Positions 1 to 11,567 of a stretch of 64,000 nucleotides of DNA are shown here, one piece after another. How positions within the stretch are numbered: position 1 is the stretch's first letter; every line of letters starts with the position of its first letter. Both the position numbers and the translations under genes were made by a program. The stretch covers positions 62,001 to 126,000 of the forward strand of contig DAHUXM010000025.1 in NCBI GenBank assembly GCA_027307165.1, written 5' to 3'. Source of the stretch: Gemmatimonadota bacterium. GTDB taxonomy: Bacteria; Gemmatimonadota; Gemmatimonadetes; Gemmatimonadales; Gemmatimonadaceae. The notes beneath the pieces are model-generated. The model was given only the letters and a program-made list of their open reading frames with translations, ran no database searches and was not told the origin of the DNA.

Positions 1-63
1 GAGAATCGTCACTGCGATCATGACTTCGACGAGCGTCATTCCCTTTCGTACGCCCTTGATCAT
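1..63 (-). CDS. Type IV pilin-like / pseudopilin protein, N-terminal fragment
   Basis: Only the first 21 codons lie in the window; the gene continues past the left edge. The translation begins MIKGVRKG followed by MTLVEVMIAVTIL, a class III prepilin signal: short basic leader, Gly before the cleavage site, Glu at +5 of the mature protein, then a hydrophobic helix. Such proteins are cleaved and methylated by the prepilin peptidase PilD and assemble into type IV pili or type II secretion pseudopili. The start codon overlaps the stop of the upstream FimT/GspH-like gene (ATGA), so the two are probably translationally coupled in a minor-pilin operon. Which minor pilin (PilV, PilW, GspI class) it is cannot be told from this fragment. 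Confidence 0.75.
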   Translation of the reverse strand, partial: MIKGVRKGMTLVEVMIAVTIL

Positions 64-620
64 AGTCCTGCTCCTATCCAGGTGCTCCCATTGTAGCGGT
101 ACGACTGCACGCGCCCGGTTGCCTGTCGAACGTGAATCGCGCGCATGTCAGACTTGTTGATTCGATAAGAGGACAGATACAGCTCCAGCTCACTGCTCAC
201 CGCACCGTCACGATGGTAGTAGACGGTAGGGTAGTTGTCACGACTGGCAAGGCTGCTGCCGACGACGGATGCACTGGCGCTGAGCTGCACTCCGACGGGC
301 GGGAGAATGAAACGAGTCCCATCCTCAAGTTGCGTCCAGCGAACGGTCTCTCCGGGGTCCACCTGATGATTGTCGTTTGCGTCGTAAACCACGCGTATGC
401 GTCGCCCGGTTGTGTCAAAGCTGACCATGACGTCGGTCTGACGCACGATCGCGACTCGCTGGGCCTGCTGAAGCGCGATCTCCACCGTGCGCATGCCCGT
501 ATCCGCGTCGAATTGTGCGGCCTTGAGGCGTGGCAGAGCGAGTGCGGCCAGAATGCCCACGATGGACACCACGATCAACATCTCGATTAGCGTGAATCCC
601 GCGCGAACGGTTTTCGCCAT
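60..620 (-). CDS. FimT/GspH-family minor pilin (pseudopilin)
   Basis: The 186-residue product has a prepilin leader ending in RAG with FTLIE after the cleavage site (mature residue 1 is Phe9, Glu5 is Glu13) and a hydrophobic helix to about residue 30. The rest is a soluble domain consistent with the GspH/FimT fold: an early alpha segment with QQAQRVAIVRQ, then beta-rich sequence with a VYDANDNHQVDPGE turn. Family role: minor subunit of a type IV pilus or type II secretion pseudopilus, inserted in the inner membrane before assembly. It is the first gene seen of a minus-strand pilin operon that continues off the left edge, and it overlaps the next gene by four bases. FimT-like pilins in some bacteria bind DNA during transformation; that role is only a possibility here. 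Confidence 0.8.
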   Translation of the reverse strand: MAKTVRAGFTLIEMLIVVSIVGILAALALPRLKAAQFDADTGMRTVEIALQQAQRVAIVRQTDVMVSFDTTGRRIRVVYDANDNHQVDPGETVRWTQLEDGTRFILPPVGVQLSASASVVGSSLASRDNYPTVYYHRDGAVSSELELYLSSYRINKSDMRAIHVRQATGRVQSYRYNGSTWIGAGL

Positions 621-683
621 ACTGAGAAGGTAGGGTTATCGGGTCGCGTGAGTCGTCACGCTCCCGGACGGTCTTGTCACTAA

Positions 684-1523
684 ATGCGAGTATCGGCGTC
701 CATAGTGACAACCAAAGCATTTGAAAACATCCACGTGAGCGTCATCGTCACTCTGACGAGCCATCCAGGGCGCCTTGCCCGGATCCGGTCCGCCGCGCGC
801 GACAGCCACACGGTTATCGCCTGCGACAGCTGGGAACAGATTTTTTCCACATGCCGTGACCGGATGGTTCACGCCGCGGTTCTGGACCTCGAAACGGCGG
901 CGTCGCCGAGCTTCGACTCCATCCGCCGGTTCAAACGGATGAATCCAACAGTTGTGCTCATCGGATACACGACCTGCACCCTCGAAAGGGTACATCACAT
1001 TTTTGACGCAGGGCGCTACGGTTTCGAGGCCCTCGTCATCGCCGACATCGACGACGGGCCGTCGGCATTCTCACGCGCAATCGAGAGGGCCTCGGCGCGG
1101 GGTGTCGCGGCGATGGTGAGGAACAACCTGGCGCCAGCCGTCGATCCGATGGCCACGGACGCCTTGCTGACAGCGATCACCCGAGCCCATGAGCGACTCA
1201 CGCCGGCGAGCCTGGCGCAGGAGATGGGGGTCGGCGGCCGGCGGCTCTCGCGCGCACTTGCAGCATCGGGATATCCGTCGGCGCACAAGCTCATCATGTG
1301 GGGAAGGCTCATCGTTGCGGCGGCGCTCATGGACGGAACGCGCCACAGCACTGACCGGATCGCGCTTACCTTGCGCTTTCCATCGGGCAGCGCATTCCGC
1401 AACAACTGCCGGCGCTACCTGGGAGCCAAGCCGTCGGAAATCCGTGCGCGCGGCGGTGCGACGCTGGTTTTCAGCCTGCTGCGCGATGGAATTGCGGCGA
1501 ACCTTCAGTCTTCCGACCTGTAG
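684..1523 (+). CDS. AraC-type transcriptional regulator with degenerate receiver-like N-terminus
   Basis: The C-terminal ~110 residues carry an AraC/XylS double helix-turn-helix: TPASLAQEMGVGGRRLSRAL looks like the first HTH and DRIALTLRFPSGSAFRNNCR plus GAKPSEIRAR match the second HTH and its conserved tail. The N-terminal ~130 residues show alternating hydrophobic strands (SVIVTLTS, AAVLDLE, TVVLIGYT, ALVIADID) as in a response-regulator receiver, but the usual acidic pocket and the Lys are not evident, so phosphorylation is doubtful. It is divergent from the pilin operon with a 63-bp gap and could control it; that is inference. A GTG at 735 is an alternative start. Confidence 0.7.
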   Translation: MRVSASIVTTKAFENIHVSVIVTLTSHPGRLARIRSAARDSHTVIACDSWEQIFSTCRDRMVHAAVLDLETAASPSFDSIRRFKRMNPTVVLIGYTTCTLERVHHIFDAGRYGFEALVIADIDDGPSAFSRAIERASARGVAAMVRNNLAPAVDPMATDALLTAITRAHERLTPASLAQEMGVGGRRLSRALAASGYPSAHKLIMWGRLIVAAALMDGTRHSTDRIALTLRFPSGSAFRNNCRRYLGAKPSEIRARGGATLVFSLLRDGIAANLQSSDL

Positions 1524-1619
1524 CTGCCCGACGTCCCGCAGAGGTTCATCCGGCCCCGATATGGCGGCGCCAACAGTTTTCCGTTTACAAGCGTCGGTCC
1601 ATTCATACTTTAGTTGGTG

Positions 1620-2240
1620 ATGCTATACATAGGCTTGACTGGCAACATTGCGAGCGGAAAGTCGGAGGCTGCGGCCCGATTCGCGCGTTACGGGGCGACC
1701 ATAGTGGACGCGGACGTTCTGGCTCGTGACGCGGTCGCGGTCGGTTCGCCGGCGTTCGAGCGCGTCGTCGCTCGTTGGGGCAAGGGAATTCTGGCCCCTG
1801 ATGGAACCCTCGACCGGGAGGCATTGAGGCATACCGTCTTCGCCGACCCGGCCCAGCTGGAAGAGTTGAACGCGATAGTCCACCCTGGCGTCAACAAGCT
1901 GCGCCGGAAGATGGTGGCCGAGGCGCGGAAGCGCGGCGACGCGGTGCTGATCTATGTGGTGCCGCTGCTGTTCGAGCGACGGCTCGCGGGCGAGTTCGAT
2001 CAGATAATCCTGGTCGATGCACCAAAGGAGCTCCGGCTGAAGCGGCTGGTGGAGCAGCGCGGCATTTCACCCGAAGATGCCGCCAATATGATCTCGGCCC
2101 AGATGCCCGCCGAGCTCAAGCGCGCGCGCGCGAACTTCGTAATCGAGAATGACGGTTCGCTCGAGCGGCTGGACGAGCAAGTGACGGACGTGTGGGCGCG
2201 GTTGACAGCCTCCGGCGCCCGGTCTAGCTTGGCGGTCTGA
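1620..2240 (+). CDS. coaE: Dephospho-CoA kinase
   Basis: This 206-residue protein catalyses the last step of coenzyme A synthesis, phosphorylation of dephospho-CoA at the 3'-hydroxyl using ATP, in the cytosol. It starts LYIGLTGNIASGKS, a P-loop at residues 8-15, followed by the CoaE-typical DADVLARD, the VVPLLFE segment and the LRLKRLVEQRG lid region. Length is normal for the family. The ATG at 1620 is preceded in frame by TTG and GTG codons at 1614 and 1617; I chose the ATG because family members begin directly before the glycine-rich loop. No strong Shine-Dalgarno is visible. It lies 51 bp upstream of gcvH on the same strand. Confidence 0.95.
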   Translation: MLYIGLTGNIASGKSEAAARFARYGATIVDADVLARDAVAVGSPAFERVVARWGKGILAPDGTLDREALRHTVFADPAQLEELNAIVHPGVNKLRRKMVAEARKRGDAVLIYVVPLLFERRLAGEFDQIILVDAPKELRLKRLVEQRGISPEDAANMISAQMPAELKRARANFVIENDGSLERLDEQVTDVWARLTASGARSSLAV

Positions 2241-2291
2241 GCGGCGCGCGGCGCCGTTCCCCCATTACGCTCCATATCGAGGCATTGACGC

Positions 2292-2675
2292 GTGGCCAAC
2301 GTTCCCGGCGACCTGCTTTACACGGCTGAGCATGAATACATTCGCGATCGCGGCGACGGCATCGTCGAGGTCGGCATCACCGACTACGCTCAGGGCGAGC
2401 TCGGCGACGTCGTCTATCTCGAGCTGCCGAAGGTTGGTACTTCCTTCGCGAGGCACGACGTGTTCGGGACGATCGAGGCGGTGAAGGCTGTTTCGGAGCT
2501 GTTCGCCCCGCTGGCTGGTGAGGTCACGGAAGTGAATACCAGGCTGGATGGCGAACCGGCGATCGTGAATAGCGATCCCTTCGGCGAGGGCTGGATGATC
2601 CGGTTGAAGGTCAAGGATCCGGACGAGCTGGCTACGCTGCTAAAACCTGACGCCTACAGCGCGCAGATAGGCTGA
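2292..2675 (+). CDS. gcvH: Glycine cleavage system H protein
   Basis: GcvH is the small lipoyl carrier that shuttles the aminomethyl group between GcvP, GcvT and Lpd. The 127-residue product has the typical order: YTAEHEYIR near the start, GITDYAQGELGDVVYLELP, then the lipoyl attachment site TIEAVKAVSEL with Lys65, then the conserved PLAGEVTEVN and GEGWMIRL. The start is a GTG. The gene converges on gcvP, with one 104-bp repeat element between the two stops. Lipoylation could be supplied by the LipA and LipB encoded further along the window. gcvT is not in the window. Confidence 0.96.
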   Translation: MANVPGDLLYTAEHEYIRDRGDGIVEVGITDYAQGELGDVVYLELPKVGTSFARHDVFGTIEAVKAVSELFAPLAGEVTEVNTRLDGEPAIVNSDPFGEGWMIRLKVKDPDELATLLKPDAYSAQIG

Positions 2676-2682
2676 GACGTGT

Positions 2683-2786
2683 CGTCGTTCCCGCGAAAGC
2701 GGGAACCCATCTGTTGCCGACCAGCTTTCTGCGTCGATCGCATCAAGAGATCGATAACATGGATTCCCGCTTTCGCGGGAATGACG
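2683..2786. repeat. 104-bp composite palindromic element, copy 1
   Basis: Two 20-bp palindromes of the form TTCCCGCGAAAGCGGGAA (2687-2706, 2763-2782), each flanked outward by CGTC/GACG, bound a 56-bp interior. The same 104-bp structure occurs at 24276-24379 (inverted) and 44084-44187, and the interiors align with each other (CCGACCAGCTT and GATCGATAACATGG-like blocks). It fills the gap between the convergent stops of gcvH and gcvP, where it may also act as a bidirectional terminator. Confidence 0.85.
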
Positions 2787-2793
2787 CGTCGTC

Positions 2794-5682
<2,889 letters not shown>

Positions 5683-5882
5683 CTATCGAGAGATTGGATT
5701 GTGCGGCGACGGCGGCATTGAGCGCCGAGGAGGTGCTCTGCAAGAGCGCCTTCAGCCCGTAAATTTAATCGTCTGTGGCAGGCCGTATTCGAGGGTGAAT
5801 CTTGTGCGGCTGGCGGAATGGCGCGATGATGTAGCGCTGACGATACTCATCGAGGACAACCCAGACGCGACCATATCACTCG

Positions 5883-7631
5883 ATGAATTCAACGCCACGT
5901 ACCATTCCGCCGCGCATGCCTGACGGGCGCCGGACAGCGCTGTGCTGCGCGCTGGCCCTCACTGCGGGACTCTTCGCCGGTTGCAGCGAGAAATCACGAA
6001 CCGAAAGCGGCGGCGGGACGCTGGTGGTCTCGACCGCATCCGACGCCGACAATCTCTTTCCACCGCTCGTGATGTCGAGCCAGGGTCGGCAGGTGGTGGA
6101 GCAGATATTCGAGCCGCTGGCCGACGTCGGCGATTCTCTGAACGTGTTCGGAGATGCCGGCTTCATTCCCCGGCTTGCGGACAGCTGGACCTGGTCGGCC
6201 GATTCGTTGTCGATCGCATTTCACCTGAACCCGCGTGCCCGTTGGCACGACGGGAAGCCGGTAAGAGCGAGCGACGTCCGGTTCACGCTATCGTTGGCCA
6301 AGAATCCAGCGGTAGCGGCGCCGATCGCTCCGCTGCTGTCAAACGTGGATTCGGTGAGCGTCACCGACTCACTGACTCCGGTGTTCTGGTTCAAGCGACG
6401 TTCGGCGCAGCAGTTCTATGATGCGGCCACGGTCGCGCTCATTGTACCGGAACACATCTATGGCGGAATCGCGCCGGCGGCGCTGGCGTCCTCGGACGTG
6501 CTGCGGCATCCGGTGGGGTCCGGGCGGTTCAAGTTCCGCCGCTGGGTCCCGAATGCGACGATCGAGATCGTGTCGAACCGGGAGCACTACCGTGCGCCGG
6601 CGAAGCTCGATCGCGTGATATGGACAATCGCGCCGGGAGACTTCAGCGCAGCATCGACGCGGTTTCTCGCTGGCGAGGCGGATTTCTTCCCGAGCGTCCG
6701 GCCGGACATGATGGCGCAGATCGCGAAATCGCCGAATCTGCGATTGGTCGAATATCCCGGGTTCAAGTTCGGCTACATGGTTTTCAACATGCGGGATCCG
6801 AAGAATCCCAAGGCGCCACATCCGTTATTCCACGACGTTGCGGTGCGGCGCGCGCTCACGATGGCGATCGACCGGGCGTCGCTGGTACGCAACGTATTCG
6901 ACTCGCTTGCAATCCCGAGCATCGGCCCGACCGTACGCGCAATGGGAACGAGCGACACGACAATTGCACAGATACCCTACGACCCGGGCAGTGCGATGCG
7001 CATTCTCGACTCGCTCGGGTGGCGAGCCGCACCGGATGGGATACGAGTGCGCGATGGCAGGCAGCTCGCGTTCACGATCATGGTCCCCTCATCCAGCAAG
7101 GATCGCGAGCGTCTGGCGGTACTGATGCAGGATCAATTCAAGCGCGTCGGCGTCAAGGTGAGCATTCTCTCGGTCGAGCCGAACGTGTTCGAGCAACAGC
7201 AGGCGACGCACGCGTTCGATGCTGCGATCGAGACGTGGCTGGCAGACCCCAGCCCTGGCGGCATCCGTGAGAGTTGGGGATCCGAAGCCGCGCGAACCGA
7301 GGGAAGCAAGAACTACGGCGACTATGCGAATTCCGTCTTCGACACGCAGGTTGACAACGCGCTCGGCGCGCCATCGCGGTCGGCCGCACGCCTGTTGTTC
7401 TCGCGTGCGTTCCAGACGCTGATCTCGGACGCACCGGCGATCTGGCTGTTCGAGCCGCGCAACGTGGTCGGCATTCAGAAACGCATCCATACCGCACCGC
7501 TACGGGCGGACGCGTGGTGGGCCCATCTTGCAGACTGGTACGTTCCGGCCGACGAACAGATCGCGCGCGACCATGCGGGTGACGATATTGCGCCGCGGGC
7601 GGATTCACCGTCGTCGAAGGGGAGCAGCTAG
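5883..7631 (+). CDS. Peptide ABC transporter substrate-binding lipoprotein (SBP family 5)
   Basis: The 582-residue product is a solute-binding protein of the DppA/OppA class. Its N-terminus has a lipoprotein signal ending LTAGLFAGC (lipid-modified Cys34), so it would be tethered to a membrane. The mature protein has the SBP_bac_5 features: LVVSTASDADNLFPP at the start, FEPLADVG, LADSWTWSADSLSIAFHLNPRARWHDGKPV, and VAVRRALTMAIDRASLVRNV. It heads a run of permease and ATPase genes with overlaps, so it is the binding component of that importer. Family members bind di- and oligopeptides, but nickel or glycan fragments are possible. An internal ATG at 5916 would give a more compact signal peptide. 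Confidence 0.9.
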   Translation: MNSTPRTIPPRMPDGRRTALCCALALTAGLFAGCSEKSRTESGGGTLVVSTASDADNLFPPLVMSSQGRQVVEQIFEPLADVGDSLNVFGDAGFIPRLADSWTWSADSLSIAFHLNPRARWHDGKPVRASDVRFTLSLAKNPAVAAPIAPLLSNVDSVSVTDSLTPVFWFKRRSAQQFYDAATVALIVPEHIYGGIAPAALASSDVLRHPVGSGRFKFRRWVPNATIEIVSNREHYRAPAKLDRVIWTIAPGDFSAASTRFLAGEADFFPSVRPDMMAQIAKSPNLRLVEYPGFKFGYMVFNMRDPKNPKAPHPLFHDVAVRRALTMAIDRASLVRNVFDSLAIPSIGPTVRAMGTSDTTIAQIPYDPGSAMRILDSLGWRAAPDGIRVRDGRQLAFTIMVPSSSKDRERLAVLMQDQFKRVGVKVSILSVEPNVFEQQQATHAFDAAIETWLADPSPGGIRESWGSEAARTEGSKNYGDYANSVFDTQVDNALGAPSRSAARLLFSRAFQTLISDAPAIWLFEPRNVVGIQKRIHTAPLRADAWWAHLADWYVPADEQIARDHAGDDIAPRADSPSSKGSS

Positions 7632-7632
7632 C

Positions 7633-8628
7633 TTGGAGTTAGCGGGAAGGCGTAGTGTAGTCGGCACCGTCGTATCGCGCCTCTTGCAGGCAATAATCGT
7701 CGTCGCAATCGTCACGACGATCGTCTTCGTGCTCATCCACATCGCGCCGGGCGATCCATTCACGTCGGCGATGGACAACCCCAACGTCACCGAAGCAATG
7801 CGTGCCAGGTGGCGCGCGATGTACGGGTTGGACCAGCCGCTGCTGGAGCAGTATGTCCGCTACCTGAGCAACGTGGCACGCGGAAATTTTGGCTGGTCGT
7901 TCTCGATGCACCGGCCGGTCATCGACGTCTTGAAGGATGCGTTGCCCAACACGTTGCTGCTCGCCGGAACGGCGCTGGTGCTCGGCTTCGCCGGAGGAAT
8001 CGGGCTCGCAGTGATTCAGGCAACCAGACCGGGATCCCGCACGGATCGCACACTCGGTGCGGGCTCGATGTTCTTCTACGCGATGCCGGACTTCTGGCTC
8101 GCGCTCATGATGATGCTGATCTTCGCGTACTGGCTTCCGTGGTTCCCCGTCGCCGGCGCCGTGGATCCGGTGATGCACGAGTACATGGGGCCGCTCGCGG
8201 CTCTGGCCGACAGACTCAAGCATCTGGCGCTCCCGGCAATCACACTTGCTCTGCTCTCCGGCGCGGCGGTGGCACGGTACCAGCGCGCAGAGCTGCTGCG
8301 CGTTCTCCCGGATGATTTCGTCCGCACCGCTCGCGCGAAAGGCCTGAGCGAGCGACGTGTGATGTGGGTTCACGTGCTTCGCAACGCGCTCATACCAACA
8401 ATCAGCCTGCTCGGCCTTTCGCTGCCGGTGTTGTTCACTGGCGCGGTGTTCATCGAACGCGTCTTTGCGTGGCCGGGAATGGGCTGGGTGATTCTGAACG
8501 GTGTCGCGACGCGCGACTATCCACTGGTTACGGCGGGTGTGATCGTTGCAGCGGCAACTGTAACGCTCGGGAGCCTGGGAGCCGATCTGTTGTACTCCGT
8601 CGCCGATCCGCGTATTCGTGGACGCTGA
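7633..8628 (+). CDS. dppB: Dipeptide/oligopeptide ABC transporter permease, DppB type
   Basis: An inner-membrane permease of about 331 residues. I place the start at TTG 7633, one base after the stop of the binding protein; the open frame extends further upstream but would overlap that gene by about 100 bp. Features: the N-terminal membrane helix SRLLQAIIVVAIVTTIVFVLIHIAPGDPF-type region (shown here only in part), a periplasmic loop with LDQPLLEQYVRYLSN, several hydrophobic helices, the cytoplasmic EAA loop around GLSERRVMWVHVLRNALIP that contacts the ATPases, and FIERVFAWPGMG. It overlaps the next permease gene by 11 bp. Confidence 0.93.
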   Translation: MELAGRRSVVGTVVSRLLQAIIVVAIVTTIVFVLIHIAPGDPFTSAMDNPNVTEAMRARWRAMYGLDQPLLEQYVRYLSNVARGNFGWSFSMHRPVIDVLKDALPNTLLLAGTALVLGFAGGIGLAVIQATRPGSRTDRTLGAGSMFFYAMPDFWLALMMMLIFAYWLPWFPVAGAVDPVMHEYMGPLAALADRLKHLALPAITLALLSGAAVARYQRAELLRVLPDDFVRTARAKGLSERRVMWVHVLRNALIPTISLLGLSLPVLFTGAVFIERVFAWPGMGWVILNGVATRDYPLVTAGVIVAAATVTLGSLGADLLYSVADPRIRGR

Positions 8629-9499
8629 TACGCTGAGAGATCGGCCGCACTGGACGCACCGCATGGTGCGACACGCAGGCATTGCGTCAGGCGTCATCGC
8701 GGTCATCGTAGTCGTTGCCTTGCTCGCGCCGTGGGTAGCACCCTATGATCCGATTGCGCAGCCTGACATCATCGGGCTCAAGAATCTCGCGCCATCGTTC
8801 AGCCATCCCTTCGGCACCGATTCGTTCAGCCGCGACGTTCTGAGCAGATGCATCTACGGTGCGCGCATTTCGCTTTCGGTCGCCGCTCTTGCGACGGCGA
8901 TCGCAATAACGCTTGGAACGCTCTATGGTGCGATTGCAGGCTACGTCGGCGGCGCGGTCGATGCGGTGCTCATGCGCATCGTGGACGCGGCGCTTTCGAT
9001 CCCGCGAGTCCTGCTGCTGATCGCAATCCTGGCGTTGTGGAATGGTTTGCCACTCTGGTTACTCATAGTGGTGCTCGGAGCCACGGGCTGGTTCGGGCTC
9101 AGCAGAATGGTGCGTGCTCAGGTATTATCGATGCGCGAGCTCGACTTCGTAGCCGCAGCGCGAGCGCTGGGGGCATCGGGGCCCAGGATTCTTTTCCGTC
9201 ACATCTTACCGAACGTGCTCCCCACCATTATCGTCGCTGCTACGTTGGGCGTGGGGCACGTGATCATACTCGAGGCGGGGCTTTCGTACCTGGGGCTGGG
9301 CGTTCAGCCGCCGAGCGCGAGCTGGGGTAGCATAATTCAGGATGGAGCCGATCAGATTGGCGCTGCGTGGTGGATATCGCTTTTCCCGGGACTGCTCATC
9401 GTCACGACTGCCATCGCGTGCAACGCGCTGGGCGATGCACTGCGTGCAGCATTCGATCCACGTGAGAACGCGGTGACGATGGCCGAGCTCGATTCATGA
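8618..9499 (+). CDS. dppC: Dipeptide/oligopeptide ABC transporter permease, DppC type
   Basis: The 293-residue second permease of the importer. It has an N-terminal helix, the DppC-type [20 protein letters not shown] segment, the EAA loop [20 protein letters not shown], and the signature [19 protein letters not shown] near the C-terminus. The start is a GTG inside the end of the preceding gene; an ATG at 8663 is an alternative. The stop overlaps the start of the ATPase gene as ATGA, which points to coupled translation. With the DppB-like protein it would form the heterodimeric channel in the inner membrane. Confidence 0.93.
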   Translation: MDADTLRDRPHWTHRMVRHAGIASGVIAVIVVVALLAPWVAPYDPIAQPDIIGLKNLAPSFSHPFGTDSFSRDVLSRCIYGARISLSVAALATAIAITLGTLYGAIAGYVGGAVDAVLMRIVDAALSIPRVLLLIAILALWNGLPLWLLIVVLGATGWFGLSRMVRAQVLSMRELDFVAAARALGASGPRILFRHILPNVLPTIIVAATLGVGHVIILEAGLSYLGLGVQPPSASWGSIIQDGADQIGAAWWISLFPGLLIVTTAIACNALGDALRAAFDPRENAVTMAELDS

Positions 9500-10524
9500 C
9501 GGATCCGCTGCTCTCGGTCAGCGATCTGCGGACTTATTTCCACGACGGCGAGGTGGTTGCCCGTGCAGTGGACGGAGTCTCGTTCGACGTGGCAGAGGGC
9601 GAGACTGTCGCGGTGGTGGGTGAATCCGGCTCGGGTAAGTCGGTCACCGCGCTTTCAATTCTCAGGCTCATTCGCCCGCCCGGCAGGATCGAGACCGCCA
9701 GCAGCATCAGGTTTCAGGGCCGCGAACTTCTGCAACTGAGCGACGGCGAGATGCGCACCATCCGTGGCAACCGGATCGCGATGATATTCCAGGAGCCGAT
9801 GTCGGCGCTCAATCCTGTGCTCACGGTAGGTGAGCAGATCGCGGAAGTAGTGCGTGTACACACCGACGCATCGCGTCACGATGCGTGGGAGCGCGCGGTG
9901 GAGATGCTCGCCCTCACTGGAATCTCGGCGCCACGCGAGCGGGCATCGGAATATCCGCACCAGCTTTCCGGTGGCATGCGTCAGCGGGTAATGATCGCGA
10001 TGGCCCTCGTGCTGAAGCCAGCACTGCTTATCGCAGACGAGCCAACGACCGCCCTCGACGTCACGATCCAGGCACAGATACTGGAGTTGCTTCAGCGACT
10101 GCAGGAACAGCTTGGAATGGCAGTGTTGCTCATCACGCACGACCTTGGTGTCGTTGCAGAAGTCGCTGACCGAGTCGTCGTTATGTATGGCGGCGAGGTG
10201 GTCGAGCGTGCGACGATGACTGAACTGTTCGAGGCGCCGCAGCATCCATATACCGAAGGACTGATGAGTGCGATGCCCAGACTCGACCGTGACGCCGAAC
10301 GACTCGTGACGATTCCGGGCGTCGTGCCGCCTTCAACTGCGTGGCCGAGTGGTTGTCGATTCCGGGATCGGTGCAGTTACGCATGGGATCGGTGCGCGAC
10401 GGAACATCCCCCGCTCTACCCGGTTGGAGACGAGCACGAATCACGCTGTCATCTTGCCGTAGAGCCGCTGCGCCGGTCCGAATCGCATACGCCGTTAACT
10501 GTTCGCGTCGGCGCCGACTCGTGA
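9496..10524 (+). CDS. dppD: Dipeptide/oligopeptide ABC transporter ATP-binding protein, DppD type
   Basis: A 342-residue ATPase that powers the importer from the cytosolic face. Walker A is GESGSGKS, the ABC signature LSGGMRQRV, Walker [13 protein letters not shown], followed by the H-loop [10 protein letters not shown]. The C-terminal Opp/Dpp extension contains a cysteine set, [15 protein letters not shown] and SRCHL, matching the CxnCxnC cluster that binds an iron-sulfur centre in characterised OppD/DppD-type proteins. It overlaps both neighbours (ATGA upstream, GTGA downstream). Confidence 0.95.
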   Translation: MTDPLLSVSDLRTYFHDGEVVARAVDGVSFDVAEGETVAVVGESGSGKSVTALSILRLIRPPGRIETASSIRFQGRELLQLSDGEMRTIRGNRIAMIFQEPMSALNPVLTVGEQIAEVVRVHTDASRHDAWERAVEMLALTGISAPRERASEYPHQLSGGMRQRVMIAMALVLKPALLIADEPTTALDVTIQAQILELLQRLQEQLGMAVLLITHDLGVVAEVADRVVVMYGGEVVERATMTELFEAPQHPYTEGLMSAMPRLDRDAERLVTIPGVVPPSTAWPSGCRFRDRCSYAWDRCATEHPPLYPVGDEHESRCHLAVEPLRRSESHTPLTVRVGADS

Positions 10525-11534
10525 CGAGCGCGCGCACGAATCCGGCATTGCTGCAGGTCACGCGCCTGCGCAAGGACTTTCCAGTACGCCAGGGATTGCA
10601 GCACAGTCTCTTCGGGCGCAACGCCGCGGCGATTCGCGCTGTGAACGACGTCTCGTTCGACATAGCGCGGGGTGAAACGCTGGGTGTCGTTGGCGAATCG
10701 GGTTGTGGAAAGACGACGATGGGTCGCGCGATCCTCCGACTGATCGAGCCGACCTCCGGCTCCGTGGTCTTCGATGGGATCGACGTTGCAACGTTGCACG
10801 GCGCCGCGTTGCGTAGCATGCGACGGAAGATGCAGGTGGTCTTCCAGGATCCGTTCTCGTCGCTCAACCCGCGGATGACGGTCGGCGCGGCGGTGAGGGA
10901 GGGGATGTTGATCCACCATCTCGCCGAAGGCCGCGCTGCCGATCATCGGGTCAAGACGCTGTTCGAGGAAGTCGGGTTGAATCCGGATTATGCCTCGCGC
11001 TATCCGCATGAGTTCTCCGGCGGACAGCGGCAGCGCATAGGCGTCGCGCGAGCGCTCTCGGTCGAGCCGGAGATGATCGTCTGCGACGAGCCGGTGTCCG
11101 CGCTCGACGTATCAGTGCAGGCGCAGGTCATCAATCTGATGCAGGATCTTCAGCGAGATCGGGGCCTGACCTATCTGTTCATAGCCCATGATCTGTCGGT
11201 GGTGCGTCACATTGCAGATCGTGTCGCGGTCATGTATCTCGGGCGGATCGTCGAGACTGCGTCGGCAGACGATCTCTATTCCAACCCGACGATGCCGTAC
11301 ACACAGGCGCTGCTCTCGGCGGTGCCACGCCCGGAACCGGGCCGTCAGACGGCGCGCATCGTGCTACAGGGTGAGCCGCCATCGCCAGCGAACCCACCAC
11401 CTGGATGCGTATTTTATTCGCGCTGCCAGCATCCGCTCAAGGATGACGACTGTACGCGAGTGGTTCCGCCGCTGGAAGAAAAGACGCCCGCGCACTTCGC
11501 TGCATGCATCAAACAGCCAAGCCAGCTGCCATAA
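10521..11534 (+). CDS. dppF: Dipeptide/oligopeptide ABC transporter ATP-binding protein, DppF type
   Basis: The second ATPase, about 337 residues. I take the start as GTG 10521, which overlaps the stop of the preceding gene as GTGA; the open frame runs further upstream inside dppD but family homology begins after this codon ([13 protein letters not shown]). Walker A GESGCGKT, signature [15 protein letters not shown], Walker [20 protein letters not shown] and H-loop IAHDLSVV are present. The tail has the Opp/Dpp cysteine cluster [11 protein letters not shown] with DDC and AAC further on. It ends 33 bp before the POT transporter. Confidence 0.95.
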   Translation: MTSARTNPALLQVTRLRKDFPVRQGLQHSLFGRNAAAIRAVNDVSFDIARGETLGVVGESGCGKTTMGRAILRLIEPTSGSVVFDGIDVATLHGAALRSMRRKMQVVFQDPFSSLNPRMTVGAAVREGMLIHHLAEGRAADHRVKTLFEEVGLNPDYASRYPHEFSGGQRQRIGVARALSVEPEMIVCDEPVSALDVSVQAQVINLMQDLQRDRGLTYLFIAHDLSVVRHIADRVAVMYLGRIVETASADDLYSNPTMPYTQALLSAVPRPEPGRQTARIVLQGEPPSPANPPPGCVFYSRCQHPLKDDDCTRVVPPLEEKTPAHFAACIKQPSQLP

Positions 11535-11567
11535 CCAATCCAGCATCTCCTCCAGCCTCACATCGCC

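Noticed and set aside
5699-5923. Possible 74-codon gene between gcvP and the peptide-binding protein gene
   Set aside because: It overlaps the next start, lacks a clear ribosome site and the translation resembles no family I know. A shorter version from an internal start near 5798 cannot be excluded.
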